Assembly (NCBI RefSeq): GCF_024713975.1
Contig: NC_091096.1
Span: forward strand, 25,135,458 to 25,199,457
Direction of reading: 5' to 3'
From: Paralichthys olivaceus
Lineage: Eukaryota; Chordata; Actinopteri; Pleuronectiformes; Paralichthyidae
Length of the DNA: 64,000 nt
This document shows, one piece after another, positions 51,528 to 62,046 of the stretch. The first letter of the stretch is position 1. Each line of letters begins with the position of its first letter. The translations under genes and the position numbers were made by a program. The notes under the pieces are model-generated. The model saw only the letters and a list, made by a program, of their open reading frames with translations. It was not told the origin of the DNA and made no database searches.

Positions 51528-52341
51528 TTACATGGCGGCTGGTGCAGAGTCTGTGATGTGGCCGCTTGTTGAGTTCAAGGAATTTGTTTGACTGGAGCTC
51601 GTCGTCATGATCACACGTCTCTTGTTCTCCTGCCTGAATCAACAAATGACACTGTTAGTTAAAAAGCAATTCGATTGTGAAGCAGCCACAGTGTTGTGTG
51701 AGACCCCTTCCCTGCAACAAGACTGTGTCATGTTGTCAGATGTTTCTACAGTCGAGCTGGACTTACTTTTTTTTGTTCATCAGAAAAATTTTTCCAAGTT
51801 GTGACAGTGGATCCACGCATTTCTCCTCATCTTTAATGGTGCTGTGAGAGAAGAACGAGTCATGTTAAAGAAACCCTGGTGAATGGCACGTGAATGTGAA
51901 GTCATTCAGGTCATCTACTCACATAATAATCTCCATTTGATCGCAGAAGCTGTTTTTTTGGTGTATGACTGGCTCTGACTTGATATGCTGCCTGATGAAC
52001 GGTTTGGTGACCTGGCCGATATAACCGTTTAGACACTTGCATTTTCTGGATCTGCTGTCCGGCATTCCTGTGGGAAGAGGAGACAGGCATTTAGGACTAG
52101 GTTAAAGGTCAGCTCACCAGACTGTACTGAAGCCTGATAACACCAATAAATGGCATTCTGCAATTCTAGGATAGAGCGAATGATATTGCCTATTTTGTTT
52201 CCGGAATTCCGGATTATTGGCCAAGTGTCATAAACAGATTTTCGTTTTCTGTGAATAAAATGACATTTTCTGATTTAGTACAGTACCTTGAGCACAGAGG
52301 ACAAGCAGGCAGCTGAGGAAGGTAATAGTGGATGAGTTCAT
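51528..52341 (-). CDS. CXC chemokine, CXCL9/10/11-like, copy 9 (type B)
   Basis: Exons 52287-52341, 51923-52067 (145 nt), 51767-51841 and 51528-51633 (TAA); 126 residues, borders intact. Type B exon 2 (KPFIRQHIKSEP, IHQKNSFCDQME). Exon 3 has Asp after TIK, Leu in DPLSQ, and a private Ile-Phe pair in GKIFL. The tail has Ser-Leu and a private His where other copies have Arg (Ser-Gly-His). It is the most divergent copy at the protein level. Confidence 0.92.
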
Positions 52342-52521
52342 GGTTGTGGCTGTAGTCAGGTTCTGGCTCTCCCTGTAGTGTCTCTCTTCAGTCTGGACTC
52401 CTGGTGATAAACAGCACAGAAAGTGTCATCCTTTTATACGCAGGGAATCCAGGGCATGAGTAACAGCACTTTCATTTTCACTGTCCCTTCCCTTTTCTTC
52501 AAGTAATACTTTTTCCCATAA
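52342..52521 (-). promoter_or_regulatory. Promoter of copy 9: TATA and ISRE kept, GAS lost
   Basis: TATAAAA 52432-52438 and ISRE core GAAAATGAAA 52470-52479. The GAS position (52513-52521, + strand) reads TTCCCATAA, so the palindrome is gone. The change differs from that in copy 3. Confidence 0.65.
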
Positions 52522-54281
52522 TCAGAAAGCTCTTCTCTAGAAAGTTTGGTTCAGTGAATCATTGTGTTAAAATCCGCACACAAAGCTATTCTGCGGTGGG
52601 GGCGTGACCAGTCAGAATCAATATGTATATGTAAAATGAATGAATGATCTACTTTTCCTGATAATTGTTAAAGATGAATGAAAATGTAAAAACAAGCAAA
52701 CAAACGAGCAGGAACTTTCCAAAAAAAAACATTGCCTGACTGGGGTATGTAACACATGCAGGCTATACATCACTCCTCTATATATTTTCTGATTTGGTTG
52801 CAAAAAGACATACATGCTGCTATTTTTAATTTATATTCCAATCTATCATAATAGAAAAATGATTACATTTGAGCTCATCTAGTGACATAGATGAGAAGTT
52901 AGCTACTACCCAGGTTGGAATCAGTGAGGGGCACTGCAGGTAAATAAACCCACGTCCTCAAGATAAATTGATTTGTCCAAATGAGGCTTAAAGGTCTCCA
53001 GACTCATGAGCAGCTGTGTGAGGCTGTTCCTTTAGTGTTTGAGCTAAATGCTAAGAATCATTGCAAAAAAGCATTAAATAAGAGGTCAAACTTAAGCTGA
53101 TGGTAATGTCACCAGATTTTTTAAAGAGTTTAAACAAAAGTAACACAAGTTAGCAAGTAAAAAAGTTATATAAAAAAATACACTAATATAAAACTGTTTA
53201 CTCCTCCATTAAAGACATGGAAAAGCATCAGATTATGAAGAACTAATCACATCATGAGGAAGCTAGAATCCTAAACCTAAAGGAGAAATTAGAAAACATA
53301 GATTCACATACTCAATAAATGAACACAAAATAGGTTTCATGTGGGATACTCTTGTCAAAGTAAATTCTTACTGTTTGTAAAAACACTGCTCCAACAGAAG
53401 ATTTACCGAACCTGGAGTTCAAATTGAAAATATTCCTTTTTGAGAAAGGTCAGAGATGTGAGCTACTGCAGCAGAGTTGGGTTGAGCACGCCACATAGGT
53501 GATGATGACCATTAGCATTCATGATATGGTGAAAGTCATTAGCTGTGTCTCAATTCACAGACTACATCCTTCAGAGGCTGCATTTGAAAACCGATTGCAT
53601 CACAGCAGCGTGACCAGGCTGTCCAGTTTCAAGAGGCTTCTTCAAATGTCTGACCTAACCTTTCCCAAGAGCCACTGCGCTTCAGTGATAAACCCTATTT
53701 TAAAGAGGTTATGGTACCAGTCCAATGTGTCAGGCTTCAACTTAAAGGTACAGTGTGTAGAATTTTGTGATATCTAGTGTTGAAGTGTCTTGTTGACTCA
53801 AAAGGTGTTTAGTTTGTCCAGTCTGGACTAATGTAAAAAAAACATGGCGGCTTCCATAGAGTGGGTCCCCTTGATGTAAATATAAAGTATTTAAATATAA
53901 AGGACCTTTTCTGGGGTAAAGAAAACTACAATTCTGACAATTTAGATGAAACGTATGGAAGCCTGTTTCCGTCACAAAAAAAAAAAAAATCATTATTATG
54001 AGATTAAAAGTCATAATTATGAGATAAGAAGTCATAATTATGAGATAAAAAGCCATAATTATGAGATAAGAAGTCGAAAATATCAGGTAGGAAGTGCGCA
54101 TGCGCTGCAGGAGCTGTCTTCAGAGGTGCCTTCATCATTATCACTGCCAGAGCTAAACATGAATAAGTTAGCGAATGTTACATTGAATTGTGAAGTATTT
54201 TAATCAGTCCGAAATTGGTAAAATTATGACATACTTTCTCAGAACAGATTAGTAGCAGCTTTTAAACAATTTGACACGGTA

Positions 54282-54960
54282 ATGGATTGTGAGTACATTA
54301 AGGACTACTTTAAATGTGGCTTTAACACGGATGAAATACTTAATTTGCTTGCTGAATTACATGGGAATGTACTAAGCAAACACATCCTTGAAAGGATTTT
54401 AAGCAAGAAACAGCTCTGGCGGAGAAATAATAAAACTGATGTGGCTGAGGTGGCTGAGGAGGCAACTTTCATTGAACAGCAACTAGAAACATCTGGTCGG
54501 TGTCATGGTGACCGATGGATGCACCAAAAATGTTGGTTACATGGAATCGTGACTGACAGAGAAACAACAGCTATTGGATAGTAAAGGTGTTGGTCTGAGG
54601 TCAAGAAACAGACTGCGAAGACGTGTTTACCACAGCTGTGGTACAAACTATGTATGGCACATCGATGACTACGACAAGCTTAAGCCATTTGGAATTGCAA
54701 TCAGCGGATGCATTGATGGTATTCCAGAAAGATGATATGACTTGAAGCCTAGAAAACAAACAGTGACCCAAAGATCACCACTGGCTATTTCCAAGCACTG
54801 GAAACCAGCGAATTGAACAATGCTGGCTGATCTTGCAAAGTGAGTGTGTCCAGTTTTGGATAGACCTATTTGACAAACTGAGAGAAGATGGCTACTTCTC
54901 AGACAACTTCTTGGACAAGTCCTTTATCCAGTTTTTTTTCTTCAAACAATACAGGTACAG
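54282..54960 (+). pseudogene. Integrase-core transposase remnant (IS3EU-like)
   Basis: The first frame (54282-54581, 99 residues) starts MDCEYIKDYFKCGFNTDEIL, a helix-turn-helix-like N terminus, with RWMHQKCW near its end. Downstream frames give RRRVYHSCGTNYVWHIDDYD and KLKPFGIAISGCIDG, the start of a DDE integrase core. Then follow CVQFWIDLFDKLREDGYFSD and FLDKSFIQFFF, the C-terminal part. The middle of the catalytic core, about 100 residues in relatives I recall, is missing, and in-frame stops and frame changes occur. It cannot make an active transposase. Confidence 0.75.
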
Positions 54961-55459
54961 TAGTACACACATTATGAGATAAAGAAATGATCATGTGTAA
55001 AAAATAATTGGCTGTGTTTGTGCAGAGAAAGATTCATAATTAAGTTATGGTTTTTGGTTTGAAAAAATAATGTGGGTTGTGGTATTCCAAGTAGCTCTGC
55101 ATCAAACAAGTAGGCATCATTTAAGAATGTACCAGTGTAATGAATAGCATGGCATAATAGCGTAACAGCCCCTTTACATTCAAGGTTCCTCCACTTCATA
55201 TTGGTAGCTGTGAGAATAAAACATTCATTGCACTGCTGTAAATTACGTTTTGCAGGTATTCAAATTAGTGTTCCAACCCACTATGTTATGATCAAAACAA
55301 ATCTCACAGTCAGGACTACTTGACTTAGACAGTAGTCTAAGGCATAATTGACAATTTGTTTCTCCTTGGCATTCTGGGTAGTAGGGTAAGTAATTGATCT
55401 CATGATCTTGGCTGTAGTTCTTCATAGACTGCTGCAATCCCTTTCAGCTATGATCTAAC

Positions 55460-56236
55460 AGGTTCAAGCATGTTGCTCCACTGTTCAATGACAAAAGCAG
55501 GCTCTTGAATCAGTTTTTGGTGAGCAAGCTCCCTCAAGTTTTGCTCAATCACAGTTGTGGATATCCATGATTTCCAACAATTCCTCTTGGTCAACACATT
55601 CAAAATCTGAACAACAAGATTCAAAGGTCACACGCTCAGACTCAGAGACATACTTGAGAAAGTTGTCCACAAGATCACTCTCCACACAGCCCAAAACAGC
55701 TTGCTCCAGAAGTGCGGGTGCAATTTTTATAGGAAGGTACTTCTCCTTCTGCCAGTCAAATGTAACGATTCGGCCTACACTTTCCCATTCTTGTTTATCA
55801 AAATCGTGACGTAGGTATGGCACTTTGCATTTCCCATGGTGCACTGCTCATAAAAGTCATTCCAAAATTCTGACAGTACATTCCTCAAAACGCCTCCATC
55901 ATCCACAGCCTTTTCAAGCTTTCCATCTGGAAGAATAACTTGAAAATTCAAGTCATACTCCATGATACTTTGCTCAGAAAACACTTGAATAAGTTCTCTA
56001 AGAATCTGACCAAGATGAAGAACAATCATTTTCTTGACTCTCTCTCTTTGACTGACTTGTTCCTGCAACATATCCATGGAAGGAGGCAAGAGTGATTCCA
56101 TGGACAGTTCCAGAGAGAGAGGCAAGGTATCATCAAGACTGGAGGACTCCATCCCAGAGAGGCTTTCTGTGTGAAAAGTCACAATTCCACTATCCTCTAA
56201 TGCACTAACATGAAATAACGTTTCATGTTCTGGCAA
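55460..56236 (-). pseudogene. HECT-like (G2E3-type) ORF carried by the transposon
   Basis: Two overlapping minus-strand frames (55775-56236, 153 residues; 55545-55844, 99 residues) carry the start of a HECT-type E3 ligase domain. The first has KAVDDGGVLRNVLSEFWNDF; the second has KVPYLRHDFDKQEW, LPIKIAPALLEQAVLGCVES and CVDQEELLEIMD. This resembles fish proteins annotated as G2/M-phase-specific E3 ubiquitin ligase-like. Weak coding similarity continues to about 55460 (FVIEQW-like). A frameshift separates the two frames and the catalytic-cysteine end is not evident, so it looks inactive. It is convergent with the transposase remnant. Confidence 0.7.
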
Positions 56237-56519
56237 ATTAGTTGCATCAGTTATGTTGACTGTGGTGTATAGAAGGGTTACACTTTCACTGCTTGCATTT
56301 GCAAATACTGTGCTGCTTCCAACAAAAACAACATCTGAGTACTTATCCTCTCAGCGTCTGTTGCAAAAGTGTCTGTAGAGTGGCAATAGATATCAGGTCT
56401 GTCATGTGTCATTCTTGTGCAGTTGCAATACACTGGTATTGTCTCTTTTCTTGGTTGTTAAATAGAAACGTAAAAGAGGTAATTTTGTCTTTTCATATAG
56501 AGTAATGTCTCCATCCCTG

Positions 56520-57560
56520 TTGAATAAAATTGAAGCTTAAATATACCTAAACAAATTTAAAATGTGTACAAAATCATTTTTCTTCACAGCCAATGTCATG
56601 TTTAAATAAGACAAAACCTCTTACTATGCTCTAAATTATTCACCTTAGAAGGAAGGTAGCATTACTACCTTTTGTTATCTTTTATATTTCTTTTAAAATA
56701 AAGTTCTTGGATTTCAAATTTTCTATAGCTGGCCTATGATATTATGACAAATTCACACTCTGAACCCCAGGGGCTTTTGGACCACTTTTGGTCCCCCTGG
56801 ATTTATATGCTATAAAGCTTGTATAACATCAGCCCTGTAATGCACAGTCAGGTTATAACAAAGTTTTTTTTCAGGACAACCTGGGCTCTAAGAATATTTG
56901 TGCTGCAGTGTCATAAACTGAAAAACATAAAACATGTGTTACATTATCCGTAGACTTTTCTACATACTGTATGTGTTCATACATGTATGCTAGTGTTGTA
57001 AGGCTGGCATAGCGCCTTTCAGGAATAGGGCGGTGCGTGAGTTGTGTGTGCATAAGGTATGAGTTGGCGGGTGAAAGAGAGAGCGTGCATTCATGTGAAC
57101 GGTGAATGCATGCGAGAGGAAGGAAAGCGAAGGAGGTAACAGTAGTAGCAACATAAATTAATGTACAGTACAGCCTGCAGCTTTGCTGTGAAGTAAAGGC
57201 GACGGCTCCTCAAGATACAGCAAAGCTCCCTGGTATTATTTCCCTGGTATTATTTCCCGACATAACATGTGAAAGGGGGTTCACCCCGAAGGCAAACATA
57301 AACTTCTGCCCTGGAGGAAATCATCTCCCATGTGCTTCCCGACCATGGTCCGGGAGCCGAGCAGGAATGGTGTAACAGTAGGATGACTATAGGTTGATTT
57401 TATAGGTGTGATAACACTTACCAACTCTTGAGTAAAGAGCTATGTGGAGGCTGATGTTTCCGCCTTTGAGTAACATTCAGCAACTTGCCGCAGATGCACC
57501 GACACTGTTTTCAATATTGGCGTGAACGTTAGCCTGCTACACAACTTAATACACAGTTAA
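56520..57560. other. Non-coding interior of the IS3EU-like transposon
   Basis: No recognisable coding sequence; open frames are short. Lies between the HECT-like ORF and the right inverted end. Confidence 0.5.
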
Positions 57561-58098
57561 GAGATATTGTCATCGGTGGACTGATTAAAATACTTCATAT
57601 TTCAATGTAACAATAACAAAAGTCCCCTAGGCTCTAATAGTTCGCTAACTTATTCATGTTTAGCTCTGGCAGTGATGGCGATAATGATGAAGGCAGTGCG
57701 CTCCTGCAGCGCATGCACAATTCCTATCTCATAATTTTGACTTTTTATCTCATAATTATGACTTACCACTGGGATATTTTAGTGACAGAAACGGGCTTCC
57801 ATAGAAACAAACTAGTGAAAACATCATGAGGATTATTCTACATTACATTTCTGCCAATAGTTCTCTTTCACCTAAATCTTACACACTGGACCTTTAACCA
57901 AAAGCTAATCATACACATGTGAATAAAACAAGGGGCGCTAAAACCTTGTAGTGTCCAACCATTATTGTTGTTTCTAGGTAACAGTTTACATTTCAGTTCG
58001 GCCTTCCCGGTCTACACGGTCCACAAAGCAGGTGGCCTTTGTGGGCTGGGTTGACCACGTCCTCCAAAGGATGCAGCTCCTGAATTAAGACATAGCTG

Positions 58099-58738
58099 TT
58101 ATGCCAACTGCAGACACAGGCTACAGGAAACAGTATTAGCCTTTAGCTGTGGTTGGTTTTTAGGGACATAGTGCACTGCCTTTGCCCTTTCATGTGGCAC
58201 ATGGTCTTAGACAGTGGCATCAGTGCAGGTCAAATATACCACAAGACTGCTCTGCTGATGGTTATACATTATAAAAACTGTTTATTCTAGTAGTGGTGAG
58301 CACTGGAGCCGATCTTAGCCAACATTGGCAGTTCAGGAAATCCCCCAAAACTGCCACGTTTTCATTGGGTGCTTGGCATCACCCACAGTGAATCATCAGT
58401 GACCCAGCTTCCCTAATTTTCCTTGTGAGAAGGACTGTTCTGGGCTCAACTATAGTTTTACAGATCTGAACAAATAACAGAACCGAAAGAGACCAAGATT
58501 TTATTGGTCTTCAGATTCACCAGATAATTAAAAACAGTTGCACTGACTGACAAAAAAACATGAACCACATTTTTCATTCATCTTGTCATGATCTTCTCTT
58601 TCCCCTTTTAATCTGCTAATGGTATAATAATGATATAATAATGATATAATAAGAGAGGATAGAGAGGAGGGTATTGTCTTTCAGCAAAAAACACGTTTAA
58701 ATATATTCCTAGGTCATTTCCATTCAGTTACATATAAA
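58099..58738. other. Spacer right of the array, no gene seen
   Basis: Unique-looking sequence with no convincing exon. Confidence 0.45.
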
Positions 58739-58970
58739 TAGTCGGTATTTATATAGCACTTTTCTAGTCTTAATAAGCACTCAAAGCTCTTTACAGCGCA
58801 GTTTTGCCATTCACCCATTCACACACATTCATACAGTGCATCTACATGCAGCACTTTCTCTTTACACATCACTCACACACTTGCATGTTGTTCAAAACAC
58901 TTCAACATGGGGGAGGAATGGGGGGTGACAGGGATTGAACCGTTGACTCCCTGATTATTGGCCATCATAA
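58739..58970. repeat. LINE 3'-tail-like repeat
   Basis: Contains TTTATATAGCACTTTTCTAG, CTCAAAGCTCTTTACAG, CATTCACCCATTCACACAC and GGGATTGAACCG, the sequence order of a widespread teleost L2/CR1-type LINE tail. No coding part. Confidence 0.6.
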
Positions 58971-60775
58971 GTTGTAAGTGTTAATCAGTATGAGAGTTTG
59001 AGTTAATATCTGCGCAGTGTGTATATATGCAAATATACTATATGATCTCCAATATAATAAACGTCACCACACACAGCAGTAGAATTACTGACAGCTGATT
59101 CAGCTGTTACACCAGAAACAGACTCTGTTTCAGAAAAAGAGGACATGACGTCGCATTTCTCCAGAATGATCCCATGCCTGCCAACCCTTCTAAGCACCCC
59201 ATATTCATTGCATCACTCAATTCATTAGAGGCAACGCAGAATTTCAAACTATGTCTAATATTACATTTGAAAGTTCAAGTTCCTGCACGGTGCCCAATCA
59301 CTGCTGCAGCAGGATATACAGAACTTTCATTTCTCTAAAAGCATGCTTCCACATTTTGTCATCTTCAGTGGGGGACTACGAAATGAGGAAAGGATGCAAG
59401 TGAGGGAACTAAGATTTACTCATGGTGCTTCAGTGGATAAGGCTGCTTTTTGAATAATGCAAATTTAAACCAATCTTAAAGTAAACCTAACTTCTAACCT
59501 CTAACCTGTGCACAATAGTTTCCACAATGGCCAGAAGGGACATGCACTGTATGTGTCAAATTGTCAAAGCTAAAACATGGTGTAACTGTAACAATCGACA
59601 AACAAATGCAATAATGTTAAGTCAAACAATATCCAGTGAACAGTTAACTAGAATATGTCAACACAGGCATAAACTGACGTATATGAACAAGTGACGCAAT
59701 TTCTTCTAAATAATTTGAATTGTGCAAGTGTGTGCTGCTCGTCATCATTCTTCCCTTTTCCACATCATTGTGCAAGATTGCTTCCTTTCAAAGGAAACAC
59801 TGACCTTCTCAAGACAACGTGCATGTGACTGACCTGTCGTCTGGTTTGCCAGAGATTCAAAGCAGTGCACAATCAATACAATAAGTGACGGTCATTTTTT
59901 CCAACAGACAGCTTTTTTTCTAAACTGTATGCGGTGCTTCTGTAATGCACTGTCAGCAGATCTCTCAAGGTTTCCAAAGAACTGGGATGTGAAATTGAAA
60001 GGAAAAAGCTGAGGGAAATGTCCTCAGCAATGAGCTGTCACTGACAAAAACAGTTTCTGAATCTGTCAATGTAGCACTTGTGTGAAAACAAATGTTAACA
60101 CAGCGGAGGAAATTCTTGAGCAAATATTTCATATAATGACACTATATCACTCTAGTGTTTGCTCATTTTATGAATTATACAATTCTAATATTATTGAAAC
60201 AACATGACATGACAATGTTCTCTAGATTCTTTCAGTTTATCTGGATGCAAACAAACTCTTGAACATGAACAGCAATATTTCAAGTCCAATTTGAAATATT
60301 GGACTTGATAAATAAAACAGGAAAATCACAATATAAACATGGAGACAGGACAAAAACTTAGCTTGACCTCACTGTGGTGTGACAGTATTTCTGTTATACC
60401 ACTAGGCCTTATGGGTGACAGCCGAAATGTATTTATATTTATGAGGTCAGGGTATGTTCGTTAGTAAAGATGTCACCTTGCGCCCTTATCGCCTGAATTT
60501 GTGTTCACTATTTATTGGTTTATGTAAGATATTTAGCACTTAACAATAAAAAGGCTGTGTTGCCAGACACAGTTGGCTTCCCTTCCCTTTTCTCCTAGAC
60601 TAAATCTGGGTTGCAACAGATACTGCAACATATATTGTTATAAAGCCATTTCATTATCACTTCATGACTTCAATATATAACGTGATGACTCGTGAATATT
60701 TTAAGAAACTAATCTTATTGATTCCAAAAGTTCAAGCATTACTCATGACGTCACTTATATTGCATCATATCAATC
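58971..60775. other. AT-rich spacer, no gene seen
   Basis: Short frames only; no recognised gene or bounded repeat. Confidence 0.45.
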
Positions 60776-61030
60776 CATCAATCAAATTTTATTTGTATAA
60801 CCCATATTCACAAATCACAATTTGTCTCATTTTTGTCACACGCTTTAACAAGCTGTGACATCCTCTGCCCTTAACCCTCAACAAGAGTGAGGACAAACTA
60901 CCAAAATAAAACTTTTAGCAGGGGAAAAATAACAGAAACCTCAGAGAGCCACACGTGAGAGATCCCTCTCCCAGGACGGACAGAAGTGCAAAAGATGCCA
61001 CGTGTAATGGAGAACATCAGAAAAAGCATG
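60776..61030 (-). repeat. LINE 3'-tail-like repeat
   Basis: Begins with ATCAAT-type short repeats, then AAATTTTATTTGTATAACCC, GACATCCTCTGCCCTTAACC and CTCCCAGGACGGACAGAAG. This is the layout of a common fish CR1/L2/Rex-type LINE tail, in reverse orientation. Confidence 0.6.
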
Positions 61031-61839
61031 ATGGAAGGTAAATGAATTGAGGAATTATTGTCCTGTATTGAGTATCTGAGGAGACATATTGTATGTCAAG
61101 CAGTCTTGTTGTAATCATAGTCTACGATCAGCAGCCAACATGATAGGTTCCACCATCAACAAAGAGTATCAACAAAAAATTCACCCAAACAATAACATGA
61201 CTCATTACCTCATGACATAATTAATCTTAACTATCGCTAAGGGGATGGATTGGCAGCAGATGTTTCCTCTTTGTGCTGTAAATCAAGTCTTCGTCCTTCC
61301 TCTTTTCTTGTAAAATTGCATCATGGATGGGATTTTAGTAAATCCATGGCCCTATTATAGTGAAAGTGAAAGTGATGCAGATAATGACTCTACAGTAAAT
61401 TGTTAATGCAGGCCACTTCATCAATGATAATGATGAGTAAAATAAGAAAGCAATAAGATGTTGTTTGTTCCACTGCTCAACTATATTTTATTTTGCTGCA
61501 GTTGTCTTTCACCTGCTCTCATGAGGATATTCAGCATATTTGATTTTGTTTTCCTTCACTTAGTATATCCTTCCTGGTACAATCAGGGGAACAGGAAATC
61601 AAACCACCATCCCAGGGATCAGCAGCAGACCTGCTCTACCACCTGAACCATGTATTAGTACATTTGCACCCAGTAATTGCTCATAATGACAATTTTCCGT
61701 GTAGTTCTTTCAGACGGGTGTGCAGAATGATGTGTGTGAGGACTAATGTGACAAATATGTGATTTGGAAACCTGAAGCTTCCAGTGCACATACAATGAAT
61801 ATGGACTTTAAGTAGAAGGAACAGAGATTTTAAGGTGAA

Positions 61840-61990
61840 GCTCTCGAGAATCTAGTGAAATCTAAACGTGAAGATATAGTGCCCTCTATAGGGGAAGTTG
61901 CATACTACAACCAACCAAGTCCCCTCACCTCACCCTCACTTTTCAGGGGAAATCTATGGTGGCCTTCAGAGAACATGGGAATCTGGTGCA
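61840..61990. repeat. Possible MITE fragment
   Basis: Contains GAAGTTGCATACTACAAC and CCCCTCACCTCACCCTC, like the interior of the TTAA MITEs in the array, but without defined ends. Confidence 0.3.
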
Positions 61991-62046
61991 GCTTGATTGA
62001 ATTTAAGGGCACTGTTGGGTCTTGGTGGAGGTACGTGCTCTACTGA

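Larger units (their letters stand above)
53954..57803. mobile_element. IS3EU-like DNA transposon, internally deleted
   Basis: 3850 bp with inverted ends TATGGAAGCCTGTTTCCGTC / its mirror GACAGAAACGGGCTTCCATA, extended to roughly 250 bp on each side and containing repeated TCATAATTATGAGATAA blocks and GCGCATGCGCTGCAGGAGC. Flanked by a 6-bp duplication, GAAACG/GAAACA (53948-53953 and 57804-57809), with one mismatch. It holds a + strand integrase-core transposase remnant and a minus-strand HECT-like ORF. Assignment to IS3EU rests on remembered protein resemblance, not on a search. Confidence 0.75.
53742..57897. mobile_element. TTAA MITE of unit 9, split by a DNA transposon
   Basis: Same element as in the other units. 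The left part is 53742-53953, with a deletion relative to other copies after 53787; the right part is 57804-57897, ending at TTAA. Confidence 0.75.
16427..58045. repeat. Tandem array of nine ~4.1-kb chemokine units
   Basis: Nine direct repeats, each beginning CCCCAGAGGAAAGC and ending in GGCCTTCGTAGG (or a close variant): starts at 16427, 20510, 24660, 29170, 33271, 37418, 41561, 45661 and 49750. Spacing is 4083-4150, except unit 3 (4510, plus a 422-bp LTR) and unit 9 (8296, plus the LTR and a 3850-bp transposon). By eye the units are only a few percent different over kilobases. Each holds, in + order: LINE-tail-like sequence, one minus-strand CXC chemokine gene, its promoter, about 1 kb of spacer, then an hAT-like MITE arm with a nested TTAA MITE. 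Confidence 0.97.
49750..58045. repeat. Array unit 9 (with solo LTR and a nested DNA transposon)
   Basis: 8296 bp including a 422-bp LTR and a 3850-bp transposon; about 4.0 kb without them. Type B chemokine with the intron-1 deletion. It is the last unit: beyond 58045 the hAT-like MITE arm continues to its own end near 58098 instead of joining another unit. Confidence 0.92.
53540..58098. mobile_element. hAT-like MITE with two further elements nested inside
   Basis: Left end TAGCTGTGTCTCAATTCA and right end TGAATTAAGACATAGCTG form imperfect inverted ends. The outer arms (GACTACATCCTTCAGAGG; CCTCCAAAGGATGCAGCTCC) are also inverted. Teleost genomes contain many such elements. It contains the TTAA MITE (53742-57897), which in turn contains the IS3EU-like transposon. 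In units 1-8 the right arm is cut off at the unit junction. No clear target duplication seen. Confidence 0.6.

Noticed and set aside
54972-55437. Minus-strand frames between the transposase and HECT remnants
   Set aside because: Short and without recognisable domains; treated as non-coding interior of the transposon.
16427-58045. CRISPR-like or satellite array
   Set aside because: Units are kilobases long, gene-bearing and in a vertebrate genome; this is a segmental tandem duplication.
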